Assembly: GCA_903970615.1 (NCBI GenBank)
Contig: CAJCJH010000084.1
Coordinates: 1-64,000, forward strand
Direction of reading: 5' to 3'
DNA: 64,000 bases
DNA from: Rhodospirillales bacterium
GTDB lineage: Bacteria; Pseudomonadota; Gammaproteobacteria; Nevskiales; Nevskiaceae
Of this stretch, positions 56,099 through 64,000 are shown piece by piece; position 1 is the stretch's first letter, and each line of letters begins with the position of its first letter. A program made the position numbers and the translations under genes. The notes under the pieces were generated by a model. The model worked only from the letters and a program-made list of their open reading frames with translations, was not told the origin of the DNA and searched no databases.

Positions 56099-59000
56099 AT
56101 GAACCGCATCCGCAAGATTCTCGTCGCCAACCGTTCGGAAATCGCCATTCGCGTAATGCGGGCGGCGGCTGAAATGGGCATTCGCACCGTGGCGATTTAT
56201 GCGAACGAGGATCGCTTCGCACTGCACCGTTTCAAAGCGGATGAAAGCTACCCGGTCGGCGCAGGTAAAAAACCGATTGCGGCGTATCTGGATATTCAAG
56301 GCATCATCGAAATCGCCAAATCGGCAAAGGTTGACGCAATCCATCCGGGTTATGGATTTTTGTCCGAGAACCCCGAATTCGCCGATGCCTGCGCGCATGC
56401 CGGCATCCAGTTCATCGGCCCGCGTTCGGAGGTGATGCGCACGCTGGGCAACAAGGTGGCCGCGCGTAACGCCGCCGTCGCCGCTGGCGTGCCGGTAATG
56501 CCGGCGACGACTGCGTTGCCGCCGGATATCAAGCTGGCAAAAAAGATGGCGGCGGAGGTGGGCTATCCGCTGATGCTGAAAGCCAGCTGGGGCGGCGGCG
56601 GCCGCGGCATGCGCGTGATCGAAACCGAAGCCGATCTCGCTTCGCAGATCGAAGTCGCGCGGCGTGAATCGCTGGCGGCGTTCGGCAATGATGAAATCTA
56701 TCTGGAAAAACTGGTGCGGCGTGCGCGGCACGTCGAAGTGCAGATTCTGGGCGACAAGCACGGCAATCTGGTGCATCTGTTCGAGCGCGATTGTTCGGTG
56801 CAGCGGCGCAACCAGAAAGTGGTGGAGCGCGCGCCGGCGCCGTACATGGATGCAGCCACGCGCCAGGGCTTATGCGAATCCGCTCTGAAGCTCGGTCGCG
56901 CGGTGAATTACACGCATGCCGGCACCGTCGAATTCCTGATGGACGCGGATACCGGCAAGTACTACTTCATCGAGGTGAATCCGCGTATTCAGGTCGAGCA
57001 TACGGTGACCGAGCAGGTGACCGGCATCGACATCGTCAAGGCGCAGATTCGTATCACCGAGGGCGCAACCATCGGCGTCGATGCCGGCGTGCCGGTGCAG
57101 GGCGAGATTCAATTGAAAGGTCACGCGCTGCAATGCCGCGTGACCACCGAGGATCCGGAAAATAATTTCACGCCCGATTACGGTCGCCTCACGGTGTATC
57201 GCAGCGCCTCCGGATTCGGTATCCGGCTCGACGGCGGCACCGCGTATGGAGGCGCGGTGATCACTCCTTACTACGACTCCTTGTTAGTCAAGGTGACGGC
57301 CTGGGCACCGACGCCCGACGAAGCGATCAAGCGCATGGATCGCGCGCTGCGCGAGTTCCGCATTCGCGGGCTTTCGAGCAATCTGCAGTTTCTCGAAAAC
57401 GTCATCAATCATCCTTTGTTCGCCTCCGGCGAATGCACTACCCGCTTCATCGACACCACGCCGGAGCTGTTCAAATTCAGCAAGCGTCGTGACCGCGCCA
57501 GCAAGGTGCTGAAGTTCATCGGCGAGGTGATCGTCAACGGCAATCCGGAAATGAAAGGCCGTAAACCGCCGAGTGGCGCGCTGCCGCCGGCGGTACTGCC
57601 GGAATTCGATTTGAGCCTGCCGACTCCACCCGGATCGCGCGACAAGCTGCAGATGCTCGGTGCCGAAAAATTTTCCGAGTGGATGAAATCGCAGAAGCGT
57701 GTGCTGCTCACCGACACGACCATGCGCGATGCGCACCAGTCGCTGTTCGCCACGCGCATGCGCACCGCCGACATGCTGGCGATCGCACCGTATTACGCGC
57801 GCATGCTGCCGGAGTTGTTCTCGCTTGAATGCTGGGGCGGCGCGACGTTCGATGTCGCCATGCGCTTCCTCAAGGAAGACCCGTGGGATCGTCTTGCGGG
57901 CCTGCGCGAGCGCGTGCCGAACATCCTGTTCCAGATGCTGCTGCGTTCATCCAACGCGGTCGGCTATACCAATTACGCGGATAACGTGGTCAAGTTTTTT
58001 GTCGCGCAGGCCGCGAAGAATGGCGTTGATGTTTTTCGCGTTTTCGATTCGCTGAACTGGGTCGAGAATATGCGCGTGGCGATGGATGCGGTGCTCGAAT
58101 CCGGCGCGCTTTGCGAGGGCACGATTTGTTATACCGGCGATCTATTCGATGCCTCGCGGCCAAAATACGATCTCAAGTATTACGTCGATATGGCGAAGGC
58201 TTTGGAGAAGGCCGGTGCGCACATCATCGGCATCAAGGACATGGCCGGCGTGTGCCGTCCGCGTGCGGCGGCAGCGCTGGTCAAAGCCTTGAAGCAGGAA
58301 GTCGGCCTGCCGCTGCATTTTCATACGCACGACACCAGCGGCATCGCCGCAGCGAGCGTGCTGGCCGCGGTGGAGGCCGGCTGCGATGCGGTGGATGGCG
58401 CGATGGATGCGATGAGTGGCCTCACGTCGCAACCGAATCTGGGCGCGATCGCCGCGGCACTCGGCGGCAGCAAGCGCGATCCCGGCATGCCGGTGCCGGC
58501 GATGCGCGCGATCGCGCAATATTGGGAAGGCGTGCGGCGTTTTTATTCGCCGTTCGAAGCCGACATCCGCGCTGGCACTTCCGATGTCTATCGCCACGAA
58601 ATGCCCGGCGGCCAATATACGAATCTGCGCGAACAGGCGCGCTCGATGGGCCTCGAACATCGCTGGGAAGAAGTGGCGCAGGCGTATGCGGATGTCAACC
58701 AGTTGTTCGGCGATATCGTCAAAGTCACGCCGACTTCCAAGGTGGTGGGCGACATGGCCTTGTTCATGGTCGCCAACGATCTCACACCCGAAGCGGTGAG
58801 CGATCCGTCACGCGAGATCGCTTTTCCGGAGTCGGTGATTTCGCTGTTCAAAGGCGAGTTGGGGTTCCCGCCGGATGGTTTTCCGAAGGCATTACAAAAG
58901 AAGATCCTGAAAGGAGACAAGCCGCTCAAAGGCCGGCCGGGAAAGAGTCTGCCGCCGGTCGATCTGGAAAAAACGCGCGCCGAAGTGGAGAAGTCCATCG

Positions 59001-59542
59001 GCCACAAGATCGGCGATACCGATCTCGCTTCGTATCTGATGTATCCCAAAGTGTTCAAGGATTTCGCCGCGCACGAACGCAACTATGGCGACGTCAGTGC
59101 GCTGCCCACACCCGTTTTTTTCTATGGCTTGAAAGAGCAGCAGGAAATCGCCGCCGAACTGGAGCCGGGCAAAACGCTGCTGATTCGTCTGCAAGCCACC
59201 ACCGAAATGAAAGAGGAAGGCGAAGACAAGCTGTTCTTCGAACTCAACGGTCAGCCGCGCACGGTGCGCGTGCCGAAGGCGGGCGCGATCGCATCGAAGA
59301 CGGCGCTGCCGAAAGCCGAAGAAGGCAATGCCAGCCAGATCGGCGCGCCGATGCCGGGCATGGTGGTTACCGTGAGCGTCAAGCCGGGTCAGAAAATCGA
59401 TCCAGGCGATGTGCTGGTCTCGATCGAAGCGATGAAGATGGAGACCCAACTACGCGCAGAAAAAGCCGGCACCGTGAAGCGCGTATTGGTGGCGCCAGGC
59501 ACCAGCGTGATGGCGAAGGATTTGTTGATTGAAATGGAGTGA
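56099..59542 (+). CDS. pyc: pyruvate carboxylase, single chain
   Basis: An 1147-residue biotin enzyme that makes oxaloacetate from pyruvate and bicarbonate. The biotin carboxylase domain occupies about 1-455 (ATP loop SWGGGGRGMRVIE; EVNPRIQVEHTVTEQVTG). The carboxyltransferase domain lies at about 530-800 (LTDTTMRDAHQSLFATRMRT; IGIKDMAGVCRPRAA). A tetramerisation region follows, then the C-terminal biotinyl domain with Lys1113 in EAMKMET. All domains are present in one polypeptide. It lies 221 bases after pgl. Together with zwf-pgl-edd it links sugar oxidation to TCA replenishment. Confidence 0.97.
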   Translation: MNRIRKILVANRSEIAIRVMRAAAEMGIRTVAIYANEDRFALHRFKADESYPVGAGKKPIAAYLDIQGIIEIAKSAKVDAIHPGYGFLSENPEFADACAHAGIQFIGPRSEVMRTLGNKVAARNAAVAAGVPVMPATTALPPDIKLAKKMAAEVGYPLMLKASWGGGGRGMRVIETEADLASQIEVARRESLAAFGNDEIYLEKLVRRARHVEVQILGDKHGNLVHLFERDCSVQRRNQKVVERAPAPYMDAATRQGLCESALKLGRAVNYTHAGTVEFLMDADTGKYYFIEVNPRIQVEHTVTEQVTGIDIVKAQIRITEGATIGVDAGVPVQGEIQLKGHALQCRVTTEDPENNFTPDYGRLTVYRSASGFGIRLDGGTAYGGAVITPYYDSLLVKVTAWAPTPDEAIKRMDRALREFRIRGLSSNLQFLENVINHPLFASGECTTRFIDTTPELFKFSKRRDRASKVLKFIGEVIVNGNPEMKGRKPPSGALPPAVLPEFDLSLPTPPGSRDKLQMLGAEKFSEWMKSQKRVLLTDTTMRDAHQSLFATRMRTADMLAIAPYYARMLPELFSLECWGGATFDVAMRFLKEDPWDRLAGLRERVPNILFQMLLRSSNAVGYTNYADNVVKFFVAQAAKNGVDVFRVFDSLNWVENMRVAMDAVLESGALCEGTICYTGDLFDASRPKYDLKYYVDMAKALEKAGAHIIGIKDMAGVCRPRAAAALVKALKQEVGLPLHFHTHDTSGIAAASVLAAVEAGCDAVDGAMDAMSGLTSQPNLGAIAAALGGSKRDPGMPVPAMRAIAQYWEGVRRFYSPFEADIRAGTSDVYRHEMPGGQYTNLREQARSMGLEHRWEEVAQAYADVNQLFGDIVKVTPTSKVVGDMALFMVANDLTPEAVSDPSREIAFPESVISLFKGELGFPPDGFPKALQKKILKGDKPLKGRPGKSLPPVDLEKTRAEVEKSIGHKIGDTDLASYLMYPKVFKDFAAHERNYGDVSALPTPVFFYGLKEQQEIAAELEPGKTLLIRLQATTEMKEEGEDKLFFELNGQPRTVRVPKAGAIASKTALPKAEEGNASQIGAPMPGMVVTVSVKPGQKIDPGDVLVSIEAMKMETQLRAEKAGTVKRVLVAPGTSVMAKDLLIEME

Positions 59543-59654
59543 GTCATCCGGTCAACGAGTGAATGAGATCGTCGACAAGGCTAGCGTTAAGCACAGCTGA
59601 AAAGAGTCGACCGCGCGTCTTCACCCGGAGCACCGGCAATCTCTACAATGCGGA

Positions 59655-60734
59655 ATGACATCCGCTCCCAGCGCCAGCGACACCGGCAATCGCCTGATCT
59701 CCACCGCGGCGGCAGGTGAAGACGAACGCTTCGAGCGCGCGCTGCGTCCGCGCAGGCTGGACGATTACGTCGGTCAGCCTGCGGTGCGCGAGCAGATGGG
59801 CATCTTCGTCGACGCCGCACGGCGTCGTGCCGAAGCGCTCGATCACGTCCTGATTTTTGGTCCGCCGGGACTCGGCAAAACCACGCTCGCGCACATCCTT
59901 GCCGCCGAAATGGGCGTCAACATGCGGCAGACTTCCGGCCCGGTGCTGGAACGCGCCGGCGATCTGGCGGCGCTGCTGACCAATCTCGAACCGCGCGACA
60001 TTTTGTTCGTCGACGAAATCCATCGTCTGTCGCCAGTGGTCGAGGAAGTGCTGTATCCGGCAATGGAGGATTATCAGCTCGACATCATGATCGGCGAAGG
60101 CCCGGCGGCGCGTTCGATCAGGCTTGATCTGCCGCCGTTTACGCTGATCGGCGCCACCACGCGCGCTGGCGCGCTGACCGGTCCGCTGCGCGATCGTTTC
60201 GGCATCGTCCAGCGGCTGGAATTTTATTCGGTCGCCGATCTTACTTCGATCGTGCGGCGTTCGGCGGAAATCCTCAAGGTGCCGGTAGATCTGGATGGCG
60301 CCATTGAAATCGCACAGCGTTCGCGCGGCACGCCGCGTATCGCCAACCGCCTGCTTCGTCGCGTGCGCGACTACGCCGAAGTGCGCGGGCAAGGCCCCGA
60401 TCAAGGACGAATCACGCGGGTGATTGCCGAGGCTGCGATGAAGATGCTAGCGGTCGACAGTAACGGCTTCGATCTGATGGATCGCAAACTGCTGATGGCG
60501 CTGATCGAGCGCTTCGACGGCGGCCCCGCCGGGCTGGACAATCTTGCTGCGGCGATCGGCGAATCGCGCGACACCATCGAAGATGTGATCGAACCATTTC
60601 TGATCCAGCAAGGTTATCTGCTGCGAACGCCGCGCGGCCGCCTCGCCGGCAAGCTGGCTTATCAGCATTACGGTTTGAAGCCGCCCGCGCGCAGCAGCGA
60701 AGGCGACCTTTTCGAGCCAGCGCCGGTTTTGTGA
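59655..60734 (+). CDS. ruvB: Holliday junction branch migration helicase RuvB
   Basis: A 359-residue AAA+ motor that drives branch migration with RuvA. It has Walker [13 protein letters not shown], Walker [11 protein letters not shown], sensor 1 in [20 protein letters not shown] and sensor 2 [19 protein letters not shown], then a winged helix ending [20 protein letters not shown]. The ATG at 59655 begins [19 protein letters not shown]. ruvA and ruvC are not just upstream, where pyc lies instead. Downstream linkage to ybgC-tol is the common arrangement. Confidence 0.97.
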   Translation: MTSAPSASDTGNRLISTAAAGEDERFERALRPRRLDDYVGQPAVREQMGIFVDAARRRAEALDHVLIFGPPGLGKTTLAHILAAEMGVNMRQTSGPVLERAGDLAALLTNLEPRDILFVDEIHRLSPVVEEVLYPAMEDYQLDIMIGEGPAARSIRLDLPPFTLIGATTRAGALTGPLRDRFGIVQRLEFYSVADLTSIVRRSAEILKVPVDLDGAIEIAQRSRGTPRIANRLLRRVRDYAEVRGQGPDQGRITRVIAEAAMKMLAVDSNGFDLMDRKLLMALIERFDGGPAGLDNLAAAIGESRDTIEDVIEPFLIQQGYLLRTPRGRLAGKLAYQHYGLKPPARSSEGDLFEPAPVL

Positions 60735-60916
60735 CCGCGGCGTGAATTTTCTCGCGTGATCGTGCGCGAGGATTGCTCAGCCTGCTAAACTTTTCGTCGA
60801 TTTCTCCGTGATCGCAAGTGTTTTCTCCGCGATTCTCAAGCCGCCATTTTTCGCGCAGACCATCGCTGCCGCAACCTGCCGAGCCAGCCAAAAAGAGTGA
60901 GTCCGGATCAAGGATT

Positions 60917-61399
60917 TTGAGACCTGCCGCCGCAAACCCAAGCACCGAATTGTTCCGCTGCCCGATCCGTGTTTATTACGAGGATACGGATGTCAGCGGT
61001 GTGGTTTATCACGCCAATTACCTGCGATTTTTCGAGCGTGCGCGTACCGAGTGGCTGCGCGCACTTGGCTATTCGCAGGAGCGGCTGCGGCTGGACTTCG
61101 GCATCGCGTTTACGGTGGCGGATTTGTCCATTCAATATCGCCAGCCAGCGCGGCTGGATGATGCGCTGATCGTCACCCTGGCGATGGCCGAAAAACGCCG
61201 AGTGAGCATGACTTTTGCACAATCGTTGCTCGATTCCGCCGATAATGCGCGCGTGTTGAGTGTGGCGAGCGTGCGTGTAGTCTGCGTCGATGCGCATACG
61301 TTCAAGCTGCGGCCGCTGCCGGATGCGCTGAATACCACGCCGCCGGTTGGCTTTCCCGCGACACCAATTCCCGTTGTCCATGATGTCCAGAAAAACTGA
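60917..61399 (+). CDS. ybgC: YbgC-type acyl-CoA thioesterase
   Basis: A hot-dog-fold thioesterase of the Tol cluster. The catalytic Asp lies in RVYYEDTDVSGVVYHANYLR, followed by FFERARTEWLRALGY. The start is uncertain. TTG at 60917, preceded by AAGG, gives 160 residues, close to the family norm. GTG at 60818 would add 33 unusual residues rich in Ser and Pro. It hydrolyses short acyl-CoA or acyl-carrier thioesters and interacts with phospholipid enzymes in E. coli. tolQ starts 14 bases later. Confidence 0.9.
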   Translation: MRPAAANPSTELFRCPIRVYYEDTDVSGVVYHANYLRFFERARTEWLRALGYSQERLRLDFGIAFTVADLSIQYRQPARLDDALIVTLAMAEKRRVSMTFAQSLLDSADNARVLSVASVRVVCVDAHTFKLRPLPDALNTTPPVGFPATPIPVVHDVQKN

Positions 61400-61413
61400 A
61401 GGCGAATCTCACG

Positions 61414-62103
61414 ATGAATGCACACCTGTCGATTTCCGCATTGATTCTCAGCGCCAGCCCGCCGGTACAGGTGATCCTGCTGCTGCTGCTGACGGCATCG
61501 CTGGTGTCGTGGACGGTGATTCTGTCGAAGCGCGCGCTACTGTCGCGCACGCAGAAATCGGCAGTCGCGTTCGAGAACCGCTTCTGGGCCGGCGGCACGC
61601 TGGCGGAAATCTACGATGCCTCGCGGCGCATTCCGAACAGCGACGAAGGAGTGTCGCAAATCTTCCGCGCGGGTTACGAGGAATTTACCCGGCAGCAGGG
61701 CACCGGCATCAATCCGGACGATGCCCTCGCCGCTGTGCAGCGGCAGATGCGCGTGGCGCAGTCGCGCGAAGTCGAACGGCTTGAAGGCGGTTTGTCGCTG
61801 CTGGCAACGATCGGTTCGACCAGCCCTTATGTCGGTCTGCTCGGCACCGTCTGGGGCATCATGATCGCGTTCATCGCCATCGGCGAGATGAAGCAGGCCA
61901 CACTCGCCTCGGTCGCACCCGGCATTGCGGAAGCCTTGATCGCCACCGCGATGGGCCTGTTCGCGGCGATCCCGGCGGTCATCGCTTATAACTTCCTGAC
62001 GTCAAATGTCGATCGTCTCGCCAACCGCTTCGCCACTTTTGCCGAAGAGTTGACCGGCATCATCGATCGCGGTCTGCGCGGTGTCGGCAGCAAGGCGCAG
62101 TAA
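61414..62103 (+). CDS. tolQ: Tol-Pal system proton channel subunit TolQ
   Basis: A 229-residue inner-membrane protein with three helices: near 15-35, then GLLGTVWGIMIAFIAIGEMK around 145 and IATAMGLFAAIPAVIAYNFL around 175. These are the ExbB/MotA family signatures. With TolR it converts proton flow into force on TolA for outer-membrane constriction at division. Its stop and the tolR start share bases (TAATG). Confidence 0.96.
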   Translation: MNAHLSISALILSASPPVQVILLLLLTASLVSWTVILSKRALLSRTQKSAVAFENRFWAGGTLAEIYDASRRIPNSDEGVSQIFRAGYEEFTRQQGTGINPDDALAAVQRQMRVAQSREVERLEGGLSLLATIGSTSPYVGLLGTVWGIMIAFIAIGEMKQATLASVAPGIAEALIATAMGLFAAIPAVIAYNFLTSNVDRLANRFATFAEELTGIIDRGLRGVGSKAQ

Positions 62104-62570
62104 TGGCCGGCACCATCAACACTGGGCGCGGCAAGCGGCGGCTGAATGCAGAAATCAACGTCGTGCCCTACATCGACGTGATGCTGGTGCTGCTGGTGAT
62201 TTTCATGGTCACCGCGCCCTTGCTGACGCAGGGCATCGACGTGCAATTGCCGGAAGCCGCCAACGCGCCGCTGCCCACCGAAGATCAGCCGATCACGATG
62301 ACGATCGATAAATCCGGTCGTTACTATCTCGATGTCGGCGCCGGCAACGACAAGGCGCTGAGCGACGATGATCTGACCGATACGATTGCGAAAGTCATCC
62401 GCCAGAAGCCGGATACGCTGGTGCTGGTGCGCGCAGATAATGGCGTGCCGTATGGCGATGTGGTGCGCGGCATGACGTTGGTGCAGGCAGCTGGCGCCAA
62501 CAAGATCGGCTTTGTCACGGACCCCAAAAGTATCGCCAAGAGCGCCAGTCCGAAACGTCCACGCGGATGA
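62103..62570 (+). CDS. tolR: Tol-Pal system subunit TolR
   Basis: A 155-residue ExbD-family protein with one N-terminal helix bearing the proton-path aspartate (NVVPYIDVMLVLLVIFMVTA). A periplasmic domain (GNDKALSDDDLTDTIAKVIR) follows. It ends in a basic tail, KSASPKRPRG. It overlaps tolQ and tolA, so stoichiometry is probably set by coupled translation. Confidence 0.95.
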   Translation: MAGTINTGRGKRRLNAEINVVPYIDVMLVLLVIFMVTAPLLTQGIDVQLPEAANAPLPTEDQPITMTIDKSGRYYLDVGAGNDKALSDDDLTDTIAKVIRQKPDTLVLVRADNGVPYGDVVRGMTLVQAAGANKIGFVTDPKSIAKSASPKRPRG

Positions 62571-63622
62571 ATCTGAGCCGTCGCTATCTGTTTTTCGCGC
62601 TGCTGCTGCACGCGCTGCTGTTCAGCCTGCTGTTTACCGGCGCGCAATGCAGCCGGCAGATCGAGGCGCCGCCGGTCATGCAGGGCGTGTTGATCAATCC
62701 GTCGAACTTGCCGAAAGAGGATGCGGCGCGCACGCCGCCGAAAGTCGAGCAGCCGCCAGCGCCGCCGACACCACCTGTGCCGAAACAGGACGACAACGCG
62801 GCCAAGGTGCAGATGGAACAGCAGAAGCAGGCCGAACAAGCTCAAGCAAAAGCAGAGGCAGACGCCAAAGCTGCGTCGGAAGCCAAGGCAGCCGACGAAG
62901 CAAAAGCAGCAGCTGAAGCGAAAGCGGCGAGCGACTCCAAGGCTGCGGCGGAAGCCAAGGCAAAAGCGGAAATCGAAGCAACTCAAAAGGAAAAAGCCGA
63001 ACTGGAAGCCAAGGCGAAAGCGGATGCAGACGCGAAGGCAAAAGCCGAAGCGGAAGCCAAGGCTAAGGCCGAAGCGGATGCGAAAGCCAAGGCGGACGCG
63101 GAGGCCAAGGCAAGAGCTGATGCGGATGCAAGGGCCAAGGCGGACGCCGATGCGAAAGCGAAAGCGGAAGCCGCTGCAAAAGCCAAGGCCGATGCCGACG
63201 CGAAAGCGCGCGACGATCTTGCCAAGCAGGCGGCGGCCGAGGAGCAGCAGCGCAAGGCCGATGCGGCGAAGAAAGCGGCAGCCGAGCGTAAAGAACAGGA
63301 AGATGAATTGCGGCAGCAGCTCGGTCAGGAATCCAAGGCGCAGACGCAGGCTATCCAGGCGGAATGGGCGAACCAGCTGCAGGCGGCAATCGCCCGCAAC
63401 TGGGAACGTCCGCCGGGAATCGACCCCTCGCTGAAGTGCCGCGTACACCTGAACCTATCGCCGGGTGGCCAGGTCCTTTCGGCGAGCATCACCACCAGCA
63501 GCGGCAACGCGCTGTTCGACAGTTCCGTGCAGGCTGCAGTTTACAAGGCAAGTCCTTTACCATTGCCGCGCGAAGCCAGCGCTTTCGATCCCAGCATCAC
63601 GGTCAATTTCACCCAGCCCTGA
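62567..63622 (+). CDS. tolA: Tol-Pal system cell envelope protein TolA
   Basis: A 351-residue periplasm-spanning protein. The N-terminal helix (RRYLFFALLLHALLFSLLF) contacts TolQR. Next is a Pro-rich stretch (PPAPPTPPVPKQ). A long Ala/Lys/Glu/Asp helix (about 80-245) is built from repeats such as KAKAEAEAKAKAEADAKAKA. The C-terminal domain contains NQLQAAIARNWERPPGIDP, PGGQVLSASITTSSGNALFD and a final VNFTQP. The repeats are also visible in the DNA at about 62830-63230. The C-terminal domain meets TolB and Pal. Confidence 0.95.
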   Translation: MNLSRRYLFFALLLHALLFSLLFTGAQCSRQIEAPPVMQGVLINPSNLPKEDAARTPPKVEQPPAPPTPPVPKQDDNAAKVQMEQQKQAEQAQAKAEADAKAASEAKAADEAKAAAEAKAASDSKAAAEAKAKAEIEATQKEKAELEAKAKADADAKAKAEAEAKAKAEADAKAKADAEAKARADADARAKADADAKAKAEAAAKAKADADAKARDDLAKQAAAEEQQRKADAAKKAAAERKEQEDELRQQLGQESKAQTQAIQAEWANQLQAAIARNWERPPGIDPSLKCRVHLNLSPGGQVLSASITTSSGNALFDSSVQAAVYKASPLPLPREASAFDPSITVNFTQP

Positions 63623-63627
63623 ACGCC

Positions 63628-64000
63628 ATGAAAAAAACCATCGCATGTTTCCTGCTCGTGGCAAGCCTGCCGGCGTTCGCCGATCTCGACATCACCGTCA
63701 CCAGCGGCGCCACCGCGCCGACGCCGATTGCCGTGGTGCCGTTCGCGCAGCCGCAGGATTTGCCGGTGGATATCGCACAGATCGTCGCCGCCGACCTCGA
63801 TCGCAGCGGCATTTTCAAAACGCTGCCGCGCGCCGACATGCTGGAAAAGCCGACGGATTTTTCGCAGATCAATTTCCGTAACTGGCAAACGCTCGGTCAG
63901 CAGGATCTGGTGATCGGCACGGTAACGCATGCCGGCAGCGGCATCGCCGCCAGTTTCAAACTGCTGGATGTTTACCATAGCGACGATCCGCAACAGGTGC
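63628..64000 (+). CDS. tolB: Tol-Pal system periplasmic protein TolB, partial
   Basis: The first 124 residues are visible before the right edge. A signal peptide (MKKTIACFLLVASLPAFA) is followed by the start of the TolB N-terminal domain: PTPIAVVPFAQP, IAQIVAADLDRSGIFKTLPR and FRNWQTLGQQDLVIGTV. The beta-propeller lies beyond the window. It starts five bases after tolA. Pal should follow. Confidence 0.94.
   Translation, partial: MKKTIACFLLVASLPAFADLDITVTSGATAPTPIAVVPFAQPQDLPVDIAQIVAADLDRSGIFKTLPRADMLEKPTDFSQINFRNWQTLGQQDLVIGTVTHAGSGIAASFKLLDVYHSDDPQQV

Noticed and set aside
62830-63230. Tandem Ala/Lys codon repeats that look like a minisatellite
   Set aside because: They encode the TolA helical domain, which is repetitive in all Tol systems.
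1-64000. CRISPR arrays, rRNA genes, riboswitches and prophage structural genes
   Set aside because: I looked for regularly spaced repeats, rRNA-like stretches and phage gene runs and saw none. Riboswitches were not excluded rigorously.

Overview
The window is high-GC chromosomal DNA, about 60% G+C where I counted single lines by hand. Its gene order points to a gammaproteobacterium outside the enterics: lptG-lptF diverging from pepA-holC-valS, ruvB-ybgC-tolQRAB, lysS-prfB, opgGH, and a RegB/RoxS-type redox sensor behind a cytochrome bo oxidase. Ornithine-lipid genes, frequent TTG starts (ugd, lipA, opgG) and a hemagglutinin-type toxin tail with an 'EVVVTAKR' linker would fit Xanthomonadales- or Nevskiales-like bacteria. 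The family assignment is inference.

Layout. 1-118: the ends of two tRNA genes (probably Lys, and His). 235-2713: rdgC and an MFS transporter. 2909-9852: a probable seven-gene respiratory operon, cyoABCD-surf1-roxS-roxR, which places a quinone-responsive two-component system in the same transcript as a quinol oxidase. 9955-14396: an aldo/keto reductase, a decayed DsbA-like isomerase pseudogene, lysS, and prfB with its autoregulatory +1 frameshift. 14709-18602: an OmpA-family porin with a Ser/Ala-rich tail, facing an operon of response regulator, histidine kinase and orphan acyl carrier protein. 18803-28355: two small unknown genes, argG, rnt, opgGH (periplasmic glucans), olsB with a PlsC-type acyltransferase (ornithine lipid), and lipA. 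28699-33431: kdpDE without the Kdp pump, and an orphan Rieske oxygenase. 33448-44446: lptGF, pepA, holC, a small lipoprotein, valS, a patatin-like phospholipase and UDP-glucose dehydrogenase. 44623-47807: a NitT/TauT-type ABC transporter with two fused permease domains and no binding protein. 51559-64000: edd, zwf-pgl, pyruvate carboxylase, ruvB and the Tol system, with tolB cut by the window edge.

The accessory region lies between tRNA-Val(CAC) (47914-47988) and edd. It holds a degenerate repeat of the tRNA 3' half, a low-GC pentapeptide-repeat-like gene, a 5'-truncated polymorphic toxin gene, an unidentified gene fragment on the other strand, and a decaying IS5-family element with a textbook A AAA AAC frameshift site. 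The C-terminal ~125 residues of the toxin follow the order of the cholera-toxin A-chain ADP-ribosyltransferase fold: YRG, NxDLYxHA, YVGAS, then an ELE catalytic pair. The pentapeptide gene starts four bases after the toxin stop and is the likely immunity gene. I regard this pair as the most novel system in the window.
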